From the NCBI RefSeq assembly GCF_900116435.1, contig NZ_FPAZ01000017.1, positions 1-64,000 of the forward strand: a stretch of 64,000 nt of DNA, written 5' to 3'. Under the pieces are notes generated by a model, which was given only the letters and a program-made list of their open reading frames with translations, did no database searches and was not told the origin of the DNA. Numbering within the stretch: position 1 is the first letter of the stretch; each line of letters opens with the position of its first letter. Both the position numbers and the translations under genes were made by a program. Shown here piece after piece: positions 54,487 through 62,750 of this stretch. Origin of the DNA: Pseudoalteromonas lipolytica (GTDB taxonomy: Bacteria > Pseudomonadota > Gammaproteobacteria > Enterobacterales > Alteromonadaceae).

Positions 54487-56019
54487 ATGCCGGCAGAAAA
54501 AACGCATTTAGCGATCTGTAATTTAACGAAAGAGCAGTATCCACAAATAAAAACTTTAATGGATCAAGCCTATCCTGGGCTGGGGGGCGCGTGGCCAAGC
54601 CATACGATTTTCAGACTGATTGATCAATTTCCAGAAGGTCAAATCGGGATTGTAGATGATGGCGTTTTAGTAGGCATAGCACTGAGTGTGCAAGTTGATT
54701 ATGCGCGTTTTTCTAACCCCCATACTTATGAAGATATTGTTGATGGTCATGACCGTGTCTTTAGTGATCCAGAAGGCGATGCGTTATACGGATTAGATGT
54801 GGTTATTTCATCGACCCACCGAGGTATGCGACTCGGTCGTCGTTTATATGACGCACGTAAAGAGCTTTGTCGTCAGTATAACTTACGCGCTATTTTAGCG
54901 GGCGGGCGTATTCCACGTTATTACAATCACAGCAGTGATATGTCGCCAATGGAATACATTGAGAAAGTTGATCACAAAGAATTATATGATCCGATTCTCA
55001 GTTTCCAGCTTTCGAACGATTTTCAGGTAAAGCGACTGCTTAAAAAATACCTACCTGAAGACCAAGAGTCAGTGGGCTACGCTACGTTGTTAGAGTGGAA
55101 TAACATTATGTTTGAACCCACTGATACTGTGCTTGAATCAACTAAATCTATAGTGCGTGTAGGGGCTGTACAATGGCAAATGCGCTGTGTTGACTCGGTA
55201 GAAGAACTGCTAAAACAAGTTGAATATTTTGTGGATACAGTGTCTGACTATAAAAGCGACTTTATTTTATTTCCAGAGTTCTTTAATGCGCCAATAATGG
55301 GCTTAACTGAGCAAAGCAATCAAACAGAAGCGATCCGTTACTTAGCTGAGTACACCGAAACTTTTCGCGATGCGATGTCACGTATGGCTGTTGAATACAA
55401 TGCCAATATTATTACCGGTTCAATGCCACTGGCAGAGGGCGATAAGATTTATAATGTCAGCTACTTGTGTCATCGAAGCGGTAAAATTGATGAGCAGCGT
55501 AAAATACATATTACGCCTCATGAACAAAACGACTGGGTTATTCAAGGCGGCGATAAAATTGCGGTATTCGAAACCGACGCGGGGCGTGTGGGGATCCAAA
55601 TTTGTTATGACGTTGAATTTCCAGAGTTGTCGCGTATTTTAGCAAAACAAGGCCTAGATATTTTATTTGTGCCTTTTTGGACAGACACTAAAAATAGTTA
55701 TTTACGTGTGCGCCATTGTGCACAAGCGCGTGCTATTGAAAATGAGTGCTACGTGGTTATTGCTGGCTCTGTTGGTAATTTACCTGAAGTTGAAAGCCTT
55801 GATGTACAGTATTCACAATCGGCAGTATTAACGCCGTCAGATTTTTCATTTCCACACGATGCGACATTAAACGAAGCAACCCCAAATACCGAAATGCTGT
55901 TATTCAGTGATTTAGACATGGACAAGTTGAAGATTCTTCACAGCGAAGGAACCGTGCGTAACTTAAAAGACCGTCGTGAAGACTTGTACGATGTGATACT
56001 GAAAAAGAGAGACGACTAA
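54487..56019 (+). CDS. GNAT-nitrilase fusion protein (YhcX-type carbon-nitrogen hydrolase)
   Basis: 510 aa from ATG 54487, decided by AAGGAG just upstream. Residues 1-200 are a GNAT domain (LDVVISSTHRGMRLGRRLYDA with the acetyl-CoA loop). Residues 225-505 are a nitrilase-superfamily domain with catalytic Glu in LFPEFFNAP, Lys in DEQRKIHITPHE and Cys in VGIQICYDVEFPEL. Such fusions occur in several bacteria; substrate unknown. The stop overlaps the start of a Gdx-type SMR gene (TAATG), implying a shared pathway. Confidence 0.92.
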   Translation: MPAEKTHLAICNLTKEQYPQIKTLMDQAYPGLGGAWPSHTIFRLIDQFPEGQIGIVDDGVLVGIALSVQVDYARFSNPHTYEDIVDGHDRVFSDPEGDALYGLDVVISSTHRGMRLGRRLYDARKELCRQYNLRAILAGGRIPRYYNHSSDMSPMEYIEKVDHKELYDPILSFQLSNDFQVKRLLKKYLPEDQESVGYATLLEWNNIMFEPTDTVLESTKSIVRVGAVQWQMRCVDSVEELLKQVEYFVDTVSDYKSDFILFPEFFNAPIMGLTEQSNQTEAIRYLAEYTETFRDAMSRMAVEYNANIITGSMPLAEGDKIYNVSYLCHRSGKIDEQRKIHITPHEQNDWVIQGGDKIAVFETDAGRVGIQICYDVEFPELSRILAKQGLDILFVPFWTDTKNSYLRVRHCAQARAIENECYVVIAGSVGNLPEVESLDVQYSQSAVLTPSDFSFPHDATLNEATPNTEMLLFSDLDMDKLKILHSEGTVRNLKDRREDLYDVILKKRDD

Positions 56020-56336
56020 TGGCATGGCTATACTTAATTGTGGCGGGGTTATTAGAAATAGGCTGGCCTGTTGGGCTTAAAATGTCGCAAGATCAAGAAA
56101 GCCGCTGGTTAGGTATTTCGATTGCCGTGGCGTTTATGGTCGCCAGCGGGTTCATGTTATGGCTTGCACAAAAACAAATACCCATGGGGACATCTTATGC
56201 AGTATGGACAGGCATTGGTGCTGCAGGTACTTTTTTAGTAGGTATTTTGTTTTACGGCGATGCAGCCACATTTGGTCGCATCGCGGGTGTATTACTGATT
56301 ATAAGTGGTGTGATCACGCTTAAAATCAGTCATTAA
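56019..56336 (+). CDS. SMR-family transporter of the SugE/Gdx type
   Basis: 105 aa, four helices. Glu13 in AGLLEIGWPVGLKMS is the proton/substrate site. The GLK ending of helix 1 and MGTSYAVWTGIGAAGTFL point to SugE/Gdx (guanidinium exporters) rather than to EmrE-type multidrug exporters. Its start overlaps the GNAT-nitrilase stop. Guanidinium export is established for Gdx proteins; for this copy it is inference. No guanidine riboswitch is recognisable upstream of the operon. Confidence 0.92.
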   Translation: MAWLYLIVAGLLEIGWPVGLKMSQDQESRWLGISIAVAFMVASGFMLWLAQKQIPMGTSYAVWTGIGAAGTFLVGILFYGDAATFGRIAGVLLIISGVITLKISH

Positions 56337-56361
56337 AAAAGCGGCTATTGCCGCTCTTTTA
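56335..56361. terminator. Terminator between SMR and EamA genes
   Basis: AGCGGC (56340-56345) pairs with GCCGCT (56350-56355) around TATT, with A-run before and CTTTT after. Convergent genes on both sides share it; it overlaps the last bases of both. Confidence 0.75.
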
Positions 56362-57234
56362 AGGAAGCATAACGAGTATAGCCGCGAGCGCAATTAACAC
56401 GAGCCCTGCCGTGTCTTGGCGTTTTAGCGGCTGTTTAAGCAACAGTATTGATACCATTATGGTAAAGAACACCTCAATTTGCCCTAGCGTTTTCACATAC
56501 GCAACATGCTGTAAACTCATGGCACTAAACCACCCTATAGACCCCAAACAACTACACACACTGACGGCAGTTGTCGTGCCTTTGTGTTGCCACATTTTTG
56601 CAAAGGTGTCGCGTTCTTTTAGCGCGATATAAAAACACAACATAACAGTTTGCAGACTAATAATAAGTACTAAAACCCATGCTGCAGAATGCGGAAAACT
56701 CAGTCCTGAGTTAAGACTTGCTTCGCGGATCCAAGATGATGAAAGCGCAAATGAAGTACCACAAGCCAATCCCAATAACGCGGTACCTAAGTTGAAGTGT
56801 TTGACATTGGCAATCCCACTGAGCAGTAAGACGGCAATGGCACCAATAAATACACCAAACCAACCTAATAAAGACAGCGCAGAACCAAAGAACATCACCC
56901 CTAAAATGGCGGCCATTAAAGCCTCACTTTTAGCAAGCCCTGCTCCAACAGCAAAGTTGTTCATTTTAAACAGTTTAACCATTAATCCGGTTGCGACAAT
57001 TTGTACAACACTTGCACCAACAATATAACCAATAAAAGCAGGGTTGAAGTCGGGGAGTGCGGCTGCTTGATAACGATAAAGGCTCAATAAATACAGCGCT
57101 GCAATAGGACTTGCAACAATAAAACGTGCCAAAGTGACCCCTGCTACACTGACATGTGCGCTGAGTTTACTTTGTAATGCATTTCGCCACGACTGCATAA
57201 AGGCGGCAAAAATGGTTAAGAAAATCCAAGTCAT
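56359..57234 (-). CDS. EamA/DMT-family permease
   Basis: 291 aa, ten helices in two EamA halves (WIFLTIFAAFMQSWRNALQS at the start; VSVCSCLGSIGWFSAMSL in the second half). The start resembles a small subgroup of DMT proteins with QSWRNA. No regulator adjacent. Substrate unknown. Confidence 0.85.
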   Translation of the reverse strand: MTWIFLTIFAAFMQSWRNALQSKLSAHVSVAGVTLARFIVASPIAALYLLSLYRYQAAALPDFNPAFIGYIVGASVVQIVATGLMVKLFKMNNFAVGAGLAKSEALMAAILGVMFFGSALSLLGWFGVFIGAIAVLLLSGIANVKHFNLGTALLGLACGTSFALSSSWIREASLNSGLSFPHSAAWVLVLIISLQTVMLCFYIALKERDTFAKMWQHKGTTTAVSVCSCLGSIGWFSAMSLQHVAYVKTLGQIEVFFTIMVSILLLKQPLKRQDTAGLVLIALAAILVMLP

Positions 57235-57408
57235 ATTGAAAATAAATTAATGGGGAGAGGCTGTTAGAGTAACAAAGCCGTGTTATAAGCGCATTAGCTT
57301 ATCGATCAACTTGAGAAAAAATCAGCTGTGTTAGACGGTGTCGTTAAAGGTAGCGGCTTTTTTCTGTTTACGTTAGGGTAGGTGTATACAACAGAATAAG
57401 GAAGCGTT

Positions 57409-57792
57409 ATGACAACATTAATACTGTGTGCACTCATTGCTGTATTATTGCCTTATTTAGCGAAAGCGCCCGTCGCATTTGCACAAAATAAGCTTGCGGG
57501 ATACGACAATAAACACCCAAGAGAGCAGCAGAGCAAACTAACAGGATTTGGCGCTCGCGCGTTGGCTGCACACCAAAACAGTTTTGAATCTTTGATTGTT
57601 TTTGGTGTTGCTTTAGCGGTCGTTATGAGTACTAACAATGTGTATCACGTTACCGAAACATTGGCTATTATGCATGTTGTTTCACGTGTTATGTACTGCA
57701 TTTTTTACTATATAAACCAAGATATTCTGCGTTCATTGGTTTGGCTCGTTGGTTATGTTTGTGCCGTGGCGATGATTGCAGTCTGTTTATAA
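57409..57792 (+). CDS. MAPEG family membrane protein
   Basis: 127 aa, four helices. RALAAHQNSFESLIVFGVALA is the MAPEG core (A-x-x-N-x-x-E-x-x-x-x-F). In eukaryotes the family includes membrane glutathione transferases; bacterial ones of this length are mostly uncharacterised. GGAAG precedes the ATG, and a hairpin follows the stop. Confidence 0.9.
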   Translation: MTTLILCALIAVLLPYLAKAPVAFAQNKLAGYDNKHPREQQSKLTGFGARALAAHQNSFESLIVFGVALAVVMSTNNVYHVTETLAIMHVVSRVMYCIFYYINQDILRSLVWLVGYVCAVAMIAVCL

Positions 57793-57799
57793 AAACCAC

Positions 57800-57836
57800 A
57801 AAGCAAGCGGCTTAAAAAAGGCGCTTGCTTTAGGGT
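57800..57836. terminator. Hairpin after the MAPEG gene
   Basis: AAAGCAAGCG (57800-57809) pairs with CGCTTGCTTT (57822-57831) around a 12-nt A-rich loop. The T-run afterwards is weak (TAGGGTCTTT). Shared by convergent genes. Confidence 0.65.
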
Positions 57837-57852
57837 CTTTGGTGCTCGTTAA

Positions 57853-59058
57853 TTACTTAGAGCTCACTTTAATTTTCTCAATTAAATCCTTCGCTTTAAC
57901 GTTTTCATCCAAAGCAAAGTCGAGCTGCACGAGGACATTTTTATAGCCTGATTCAGTTGGCGCGTATTGCCATTTTTTTAGTGCGCGCTTAGCCTCTCGG
58001 TTAAATACATCCTCAGGCTCAGCACTCACAACACTGATATTGCTGGTGGCCCCGCTGGGTGAAATGTCGTATTTCAATACAACTGAGCCGCTTATTCCTT
58101 GCTCTACTGCCTGCACTGGATAGATAGGCTCTACACGCATCACAGCTTGGTAGTCTTTTTCTTTCTCTGCATTCACAGGCTGTTTTGCAATTGCAAAGCT
58201 ACTAAGCATACCGGCCGCAAAAATAACAAGCGCTGTTTTTGCAATAAACGAACTATTATCGAGTTGTTTAATTTGGTTGAGTCTTTGTAACATGGTGTTT
58301 TTATCTCCGTATTGTGAGTAAGCCATGAGTCCCACGGTGCTAAAGCTTGCACAATGAACTAATGCCTTGCTGTATAGAATTCGCTGTTCCGTTGATTTAT
58401 CTTTTAGTACGTGTTCATCGCATGAAAGCTCTTGCAATCGACGCAGGCTTGCATAGCCCAACCAGGCGAGTGGGTTAAACCAAATTAACAAGGTGCCCAT
58501 GAGCGCCAACGCGTTAATTAAATTATCTTTACGATGAATATGGACACATTCATGCTCCAAAATAAGGGCTAAAGCATGCTGGTCGTAATTAATGTTGTAA
58601 TTAGATGGCAGGACTAATTTGGTTTTTATCAGCCCAATCACTAAGGGTGAACTGACTTTTTCACTTTGATAAAAACGTAATCCTTTATAGTTGTCATTAG
58701 GGGTCGCTATTGGCTTTAATTTTAAGCGAGTGAGAAACTGATAATGAAAGTACACGGCACAGAGCATAAGTGTAATTGTTATTAGGCTATAAATAGCGAA
58801 CCAGCTCAGTGATAGCTGTGGCGTCACTGGATTAGATGGGGTAATGGTAAACTGACTAATGAACTGATTGTGTATTGGTTTTAAATGATCAGGCAAATTT
58901 GCCAACATTAAACACGCAGGGAGTAATGCCCATAACGCATAAACAAGGCGAGCAGATACGTGGCTGAGGAGCTTTCGCTCAAGAAGGATAAGAAATAAAA
59001 TAGCGCAAGAGATAAAAAGTTGCTGCTCTAATAGCCAATTAAAAAACGTTTCGAACAT
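57853..59058 (-). CDS. M56 (BlaR1-like) membrane metallopeptidase with C-terminal TonB domain
   Basis: 401 aa. Helices near 15-50, 75-95 and a helix around 275-295; the peptidase domain has the zinc motif His169-Glu170-x-x-His173 (ILEHECVHIHRKDN) and a further Glu/Asp (LSCDEHVL). The C-terminus (about 310-395) is a TonB-like periplasmic domain (EPIYPVQAVEQGISGSVVLK, ALKKWQY). There is no penicillin-binding sensor, so the inducer is not a beta-lactam in the BlaR1 manner. It is 9 bp after the BlaI-like repressor gene, the standard regulator pair. Confidence 0.92.
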   Translation of the reverse strand: MFETFFNWLLEQQLFISCAILFLILLERKLLSHVSARLVYALWALLPACLMLANLPDHLKPIHNQFISQFTITPSNPVTPQLSLSWFAIYSLITITLMLCAVYFHYQFLTRLKLKPIATPNDNYKGLRFYQSEKVSSPLVIGLIKTKLVLPSNYNINYDQHALALILEHECVHIHRKDNLINALALMGTLLIWFNPLAWLGYASLRRLQELSCDEHVLKDKSTEQRILYSKALVHCASFSTVGLMAYSQYGDKNTMLQRLNQIKQLDNSSFIAKTALVIFAAGMLSSFAIAKQPVNAEKEKDYQAVMRVEPIYPVQAVEQGISGSVVLKYDISPSGATSNISVVSAEPEDVFNREAKRALKKWQYAPTESGYKNVLVQLDFALDENVKAKDLIEKIKVSSK

Positions 59059-59067
59059 GACATCACC

Positions 59068-59442
59068 TTACTTTTGCTGCTTTTCCCAATCATTAATGAC
59101 TTTTTTAAGCTCATCAATGTCGTTTTGAGAAAGTTGTTCAGACTTTGCAAAGCCGCTAACCAGCGGGGCTATACGGCCATTAAAGAAACGTTCAACAAAG
59201 CTTTGGCTTTCTTTTAGTGTGTACTCTTCACGCGCAATGCAAGGCGTGTAGTTATACAGTCGCCCTTGTTTTTCAAAGCTGAGTGCGCCTTTTTTAACTA
59301 AGCGGCTGAGTAAGGTTTTTATGGTTTTTTCGTGCCACTCTTTATCGTCACTCAAACGCTCAATAACTTGGCTGGCTGTCGCAGGATAATCGAGCCACAC
59401 GGCATCTAATACTTCGAATTCTGCTTTTGAAAGTTCAATCAT
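59068..59442 (-). CDS. BlaI/MecI/CopY-family repressor
   Basis: 124 aa. Winged helix LSKAEFEVLDAVWLDYPATASQV (core DAVWLDYPATASQVIERL), EKTIKTLLSRLVKKGAL recognition helix and a dimerisation C-terminus. In this family the membrane M56 peptidase triggers cleavage of the repressor. The perfect palindrome just upstream is its likely operator, giving autoregulation of the pair. Confidence 0.95.
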   Translation of the reverse strand: MIELSKAEFEVLDAVWLDYPATASQVIERLSDDKEWHEKTIKTLLSRLVKKGALSFEKQGRLYNYTPCIAREEYTLKESQSFVERFFNGRIAPLVSGFAKSEQLSQNDIDELKKVINDWEKQQK

Positions 59443-59451
59443 TTTATTGCC

Positions 59452-59487
59452 TACACATGTAATCTTTAATTAAAGATTACAGCTGTA
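59452..59487. promoter_or_regulatory. BlaI-type operator: 24-bp palindrome flanked by two TACANNTGTA boxes
   Basis: TACACATGTA (59452-59461) and TACAGCTGTA (59478-59487) match the TACA-N2-TGTA pattern of BlaI/MecI operators. Between and overlapping them TGTAATCTTTAA/TTAAAGATTACA (59458-59481) is a perfect 24-bp palindrome. It lies 10 bp upstream of the repressor ATG. Confidence 0.8.
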
Positions 59488-59511
59488 GTCAAATAATGCA
59501 AACTTTTTTTG

Positions 59512-60198
59512 TTAGATGATGTCTGTTTTTTCGATACGGGTTGTTTGCCCTTCTGCAAGGCCGAGCTGTTCGATAGATAAATTGGCAATTTCAATTCTAT
59601 AAAGATCAATAACCTTGTAGCCACAATAGTGCGCCATTTTGCGAATTTGACGGTTAAGCCCTTGCCTTAAGGTAATCATAAACTGCTGCTCATTTACTTG
59701 CGTTACTTCACACGGAAGAGTGATGTGTTTATCGACAGGCACGCCATGTGCCATTGTTTGGCAGAAGCTGTGATTTAACGGTTTATCGACCGTGACCAGG
59801 TAGCGTTTTGGCTGATGAAAGTCTGGGTGGATTAATTGGTTACAAAACTCACCATCATTGGTCAGTATTAACAGTCCGCGGGAGTCTTTATCTAAGCGGC
59901 CAATGGGGTAAACGCGAGTTTCGCTCGGTAAAAAATGGATAAGGCTCTGTGCATCGCTACGATTGAGTTTGCAATCAATGCCTACGGGTTTATGGTAAGC
60001 AAAATAAACCATTGGTGCTTTTCCTGTGATCGTCTTTCCTTCCACAATCACTTCATCTTCGTCGTTTACATGGTCAATATGATTTGCCGCTTGGCCATTA
60101 ACCCTTACAACGCCTTGGTCAATTAAGCGTGAGGCTTGTTTACGAGAGCATATGCCAGCATGAGCAATATATTTAGCAAGCCGTACTTTTTCTACCAT
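59512..60198 (-). CDS. RsuA/RluB/E/F-family pseudouridine synthase (RluF-like)
   Basis: 228 aa from ATG 60198; an in-frame start ten codons earlier cannot be excluded. N-terminal S4 domain (RLAKYIAHAGICSRKQASRLI), catalytic Asp in YPIGRLDKDSRGLLILTNDG, and RQGLNRQIRKMAHYCGYKV near the end. Modifies uridine in rRNA (RluF acts on 23S and tRNA-Tyr in E. coli); assignment within the family is uncertain. Stand-alone gene. Confidence 0.92.
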   Translation of the reverse strand: MVEKVRLAKYIAHAGICSRKQASRLIDQGVVRVNGQAANHIDHVNDEDEVIVEGKTITGKAPMVYFAYHKPVGIDCKLNRSDAQSLIHFLPSETRVYPIGRLDKDSRGLLILTNDGEFCNQLIHPDFHQPKRYLVTVDKPLNHSFCQTMAHGVPVDKHITLPCEVTQVNEQQFMITLRQGLNRQIRKMAHYCGYKVIDLYRIEIANLSIEQLGLAEGQTTRIEKTDII

Positions 60199-60278
60199 GG
60201 ATGATTTTTGCACAATTAATTTGATCACAGTATACCAAATTCACGTATAGATAACTCTATACACAAAGAGGATTTCAC

Positions 60279-60584
60279 ATGGCGATAAAGTTATCTGAAC
60301 TTGCAGCGCACCAACCACTGCAAAAAGTTATTGTGCACTCATTGGAAATGGCGCTTTATCAAGTGTCTGTGGTTATCAATAATGTGGAGTACTATGTTAC
60401 TGACGAGAAAGGCGAGTTTATCCGTGATTTGAGCCCGCTGCATATTCAAAAGCGACTTGATCATTTGAGCTATGGTGAGATGGTGTTACGCCATACCAGT
60501 GCGTACGATGAAATGTGTGGCCAGCCAGAAAAACTTGCAAGCAACATGCTAGAAGTCCCTTACGGAAAAAATCATTTATACTGA
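60279..60584 (+). CDS. DUF6482-like small protein
   Basis: 101 aa, soluble. EMALYQVSVVINNVEYYVTDEKG and the following LHIQKRLDHLSYGEMVLRHTSAYDEM (core LSYGEMVLRHTSAYDEM) resemble a small family of Alteromonadales proteins that I recall as DUF6482. AGAGG precedes the ATG. Function unknown. It may be cotranscribed with the GNAT gene 46 bp downstream. Confidence 0.7.
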   Translation: MAIKLSELAAHQPLQKVIVHSLEMALYQVSVVINNVEYYVTDEKGEFIRDLSPLHIQKRLDHLSYGEMVLRHTSAYDEMCGQPEKLASNMLEVPYGKNHLY

Positions 60585-60629
60585 ATACGTTAAATGCTTA
60601 TACTGAGTCATAACATTTATAGGTATGCT

Positions 60630-61037
60630 ATGTATCAATTAAAAAGTGATGACTCGGTAGAGCTAAACGATGAGCTAAGGGCGCATGTTGTTGCATTTAA
60701 TAAGCAGCACTTTAATGCTGAACGCGTGCCGTTAGGTTTTAAATATGTGAATAAAAATTGTGATACCGTTGCAGGTATTCATGGTTATGTATTTGGTAAC
60801 TGGCTGCTGATAAGTTGGCTGTGGTGCGACGACTTTACACGAGGTAAAGGGCTTGCAACGCGTTTGCTCCATGAGTTAGAAACCAAAGCTATTGCGCTTG
60901 GGGCAACGGTCGCTCAACTCGATACGCTTGATTTCCAAGCTAAACCTTTCTACGAAAAAAACGGCTACCAAGTGGTGTACCAAATGGCAAATTACCCACT
61001 CAACGGCTGCCGTTATTTTATGGAAAAAAAGCTGTAG
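60630..61037 (+). CDS. GNAT-family N-acetyltransferase
   Basis: 135 aa from ATG 60630; an ATG 12 codons upstream lacks support. The acetyl-CoA loop is WLWCDDFTRGKGLATRLLHELE; the C-terminus LDFQAKPFYEKNGYQVV is the usual GNAT ending. Substrate unknown. Its TAG stop is 1-2 bp from the left end of the MITE-like element. Confidence 0.9.
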   Translation: MYQLKSDDSVELNDELRAHVVAFNKQHFNAERVPLGFKYVNKNCDTVAGIHGYVFGNWLLISWLWCDDFTRGKGLATRLLHELETKAIALGATVAQLDTLDFQAKPFYEKNGYQVVYQMANYPLNGCRYFMEKKL

Positions 61038-61040
61038 TTA

Positions 61041-61200
61041 TACCAATCCGCAAAAATACTTAATCATTTTGAGTGATCAAACCAGTCGCTACCTGCGTTA
61101 AAAATTTCTGATTTAGAACAACTAAATAACTAAATTTTTGCCTTGTTATCAACGCGGTTTTATTGCCTCAAAATAGACCACTTAATTAAGCGGAATGGTA
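61041..61200. mobile_element. MITE-like element (156 bp plus TA duplication) with IS630-type ends
   Basis: The ends are inverted repeats: left CCAATCCGC (61043-61051), right, as reverse complement, CCATTCCGC (61190-61198), with TA on both sides (61041-61042 and 61199-61200). The inside has no ORF. The right end shares GCGGAATGGTAT with the IS630-type element at 113-124, so that transposase could have mobilised it. It fits exactly between the stop codons of two convergent genes. From memory, similar ATACCAATCCGC repeats are numerous in Pseudoalteromonas and Shewanella. Confidence 0.75.
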
Positions 61201-61560
61201 TTATTTTGCTTTTAGTACATTTTCTTCGCTAAAGGTGATCCCCAAAAACGGCGTAGTCTCAGGTGCGAGCATAAATGTGCGTATATTCATGTGATCTTGG
61301 CCATCAGGGTGTTTAACAACGTCTTCACGGTAAAACGCGCCAAAACAATCGAGGGTGTTTTGTTTGCTGAGTTGATTAAGTTTGGCAAACGCGAAGATTT
61401 TACATGATCCATTATTCTCATTGGCTGAACTAATTAGTCCGTGATTATTGAAACCACTGGGCGTAAAGTCATAATGACGATCAATTACCGCCATTGTATC
61501 GGTAAACTCGATTAAATGGGGTGTTTCAGCTAATTTTTGTAAGAAGTCATTGAGTGTCAT
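61201..61560 (-). CDS. HopJ type III effector family protein
   Basis: 119 aa. FTPSGFNNHGLISSANENNGSCKIFAFAK is here cited by its core YDFTPSGFNNHG; LDCFGAFYREDVVKHPDG and DHMNIRTFM are the other HopJ (PF08888) hallmarks. Despite the name, the family is widespread in free-living marine bacteria lacking type III secretion. Function unknown. Its stop codon directly adjoins the MITE; it lies 9 bp after the retropepsin-like gene. Confidence 0.88.
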   Translation of the reverse strand: MTLNDFLQKLAETPHLIEFTDTMAVIDRHYDFTPSGFNNHGLISSANENNGSCKIFAFAKLNQLSKQNTLDCFGAFYREDVVKHPDGQDHMNIRTFMLAPETTPFLGITFSEENVLKAK

Positions 61561-61569
61561 GTTTCGTCC

Positions 61570-62682
61570 TTAATAAATAGTCTTTGTTAACTCTAACTCA
61601 TCCAGTTGCTGATTGATATTAAACTTAAATTTCTCTAAAAAGTTCATACCAAGTAGGCCGAAGCCCGTGTGATTGTTGATAACCAAAATATCAAAGTCAT
61701 CAACTTTTTGCTGGCCTATGCGAAACGATTGTACTCGATAGCGTTGTGCTTCAACGAGCCCATTCGCCGTATTTACGTGTAAGGTGTCAATATAGCGGGC
61801 CGGTTCGCTGAGTGTATTCAATAGCGCTTGGTCAATAACGGTAAAGCTTGCTCCCGTATCAATCATGAGCGTGGCCTCAATCTCATTATTAATAACGCTA
61901 CTAACAAGGTAATGCGCCCCTCGGGGAGTTAATTTCACTTTCTCAACGCCTGCCAAAGCATGCTGTATTTTTTGCTTAAGTTGGTCGGATTGTGTTTTAA
62001 AGGCATGGTTATTAGGTAACTGCTCTAAACTTATTTGACTCGCCACATAGTCACCTAAGTGGTAGTAAGCCAATGCATGAATATATAAGTAGTAGGCATG
62101 ATAGGGCGCGTATTCTAACCATTGCTGGCTGTGTTCGAGCAATTGCTGCCAATGTTGTGTGTTAATTAAGTGATTGCTGTGTAAAGTAGTGAGCTCTTCT
62201 ATTTGCTGAGTGAGGTCACTGTGCGGATTACTGTCTAATTGATCACTTAGCGCCATCAAATTTACAATACCCTGTTGTACATAACCTTGATTAATTAAGC
62301 GTTTTGCATCGAGCTTTAACATGGCGGCATCGTATGGATGACTGTTTAAAAAGGCGCTTAGAAATTGCTCGCTGATATGCTCGTGCTGCTCTAGCAGCCA
62401 TGTTTCAACGGTTTGTTGCCATGCATGTTTAAGTTGCTGTGCGTATTGCGGTGAATTGTCCTTGAGCTGCGAGTATGCGGCAACAGCCTTATCGAATTGT
62501 TGGTTATTAAACAATGTGATGGCGTGCTCAAATAGCTTAGGTTGAACAGCGCTATTAACCTGAGTTGCTGTAAATTGCTGTTTATCTGCTATCACCGTGG
62601 TCTCTTGACGACTGAGCTGCCAAATAAAGTAGCCATTAATGCTTAATGAGCACAGTAGTAAAAGTTTCAGCAGAGTATTCAT
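61570..62682 (-). CDS. Membrane-anchored retropepsin-like aspartic protease with TPR-like repeats
   Basis: 370 aa. One N-terminal helix (residues 5-22), helical repeat region (about 45-240) resembling TPRs (FDKAVAAYSQLKDNSPQYAQQ core FDKAVAAYSQL), and a C-terminal clan AA aspartic protease domain with LMIDTGASFTVIDQ and FGLLGMNFLEKF. Such periplasmic retropepsin-like proteins have a single D-T-G-A-S and dimerise. Specific substrate unknown. First of a two-gene unit with the HopJ-family gene. Confidence 0.88.
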   Translation of the reverse strand: MNTLLKLLLLCSLSINGYFIWQLSRQETTVIADKQQFTATQVNSAVQPKLFEHAITLFNNQQFDKAVAAYSQLKDNSPQYAQQLKHAWQQTVETWLLEQHEHISEQFLSAFLNSHPYDAAMLKLDAKRLINQGYVQQGIVNLMALSDQLDSNPHSDLTQQIEELTTLHSNHLINTQHWQQLLEHSQQWLEYAPYHAYYLYIHALAYYHLGDYVASQISLEQLPNNHAFKTQSDQLKQKIQHALAGVEKVKLTPRGAHYLVSSVINNEIEATLMIDTGASFTVIDQALLNTLSEPARYIDTLHVNTANGLVEAQRYRVQSFRIGQQKVDDFDILVINNHTGFGLLGMNFLEKFKFNINQQLDELELTKTIY

Positions 62683-62750
62683 TTATTTTGCCTAAAAATC
62701 TCAATGATTAGAGGATTACTTTAGCAACAACCGAGACCGTGTAAAAATAG

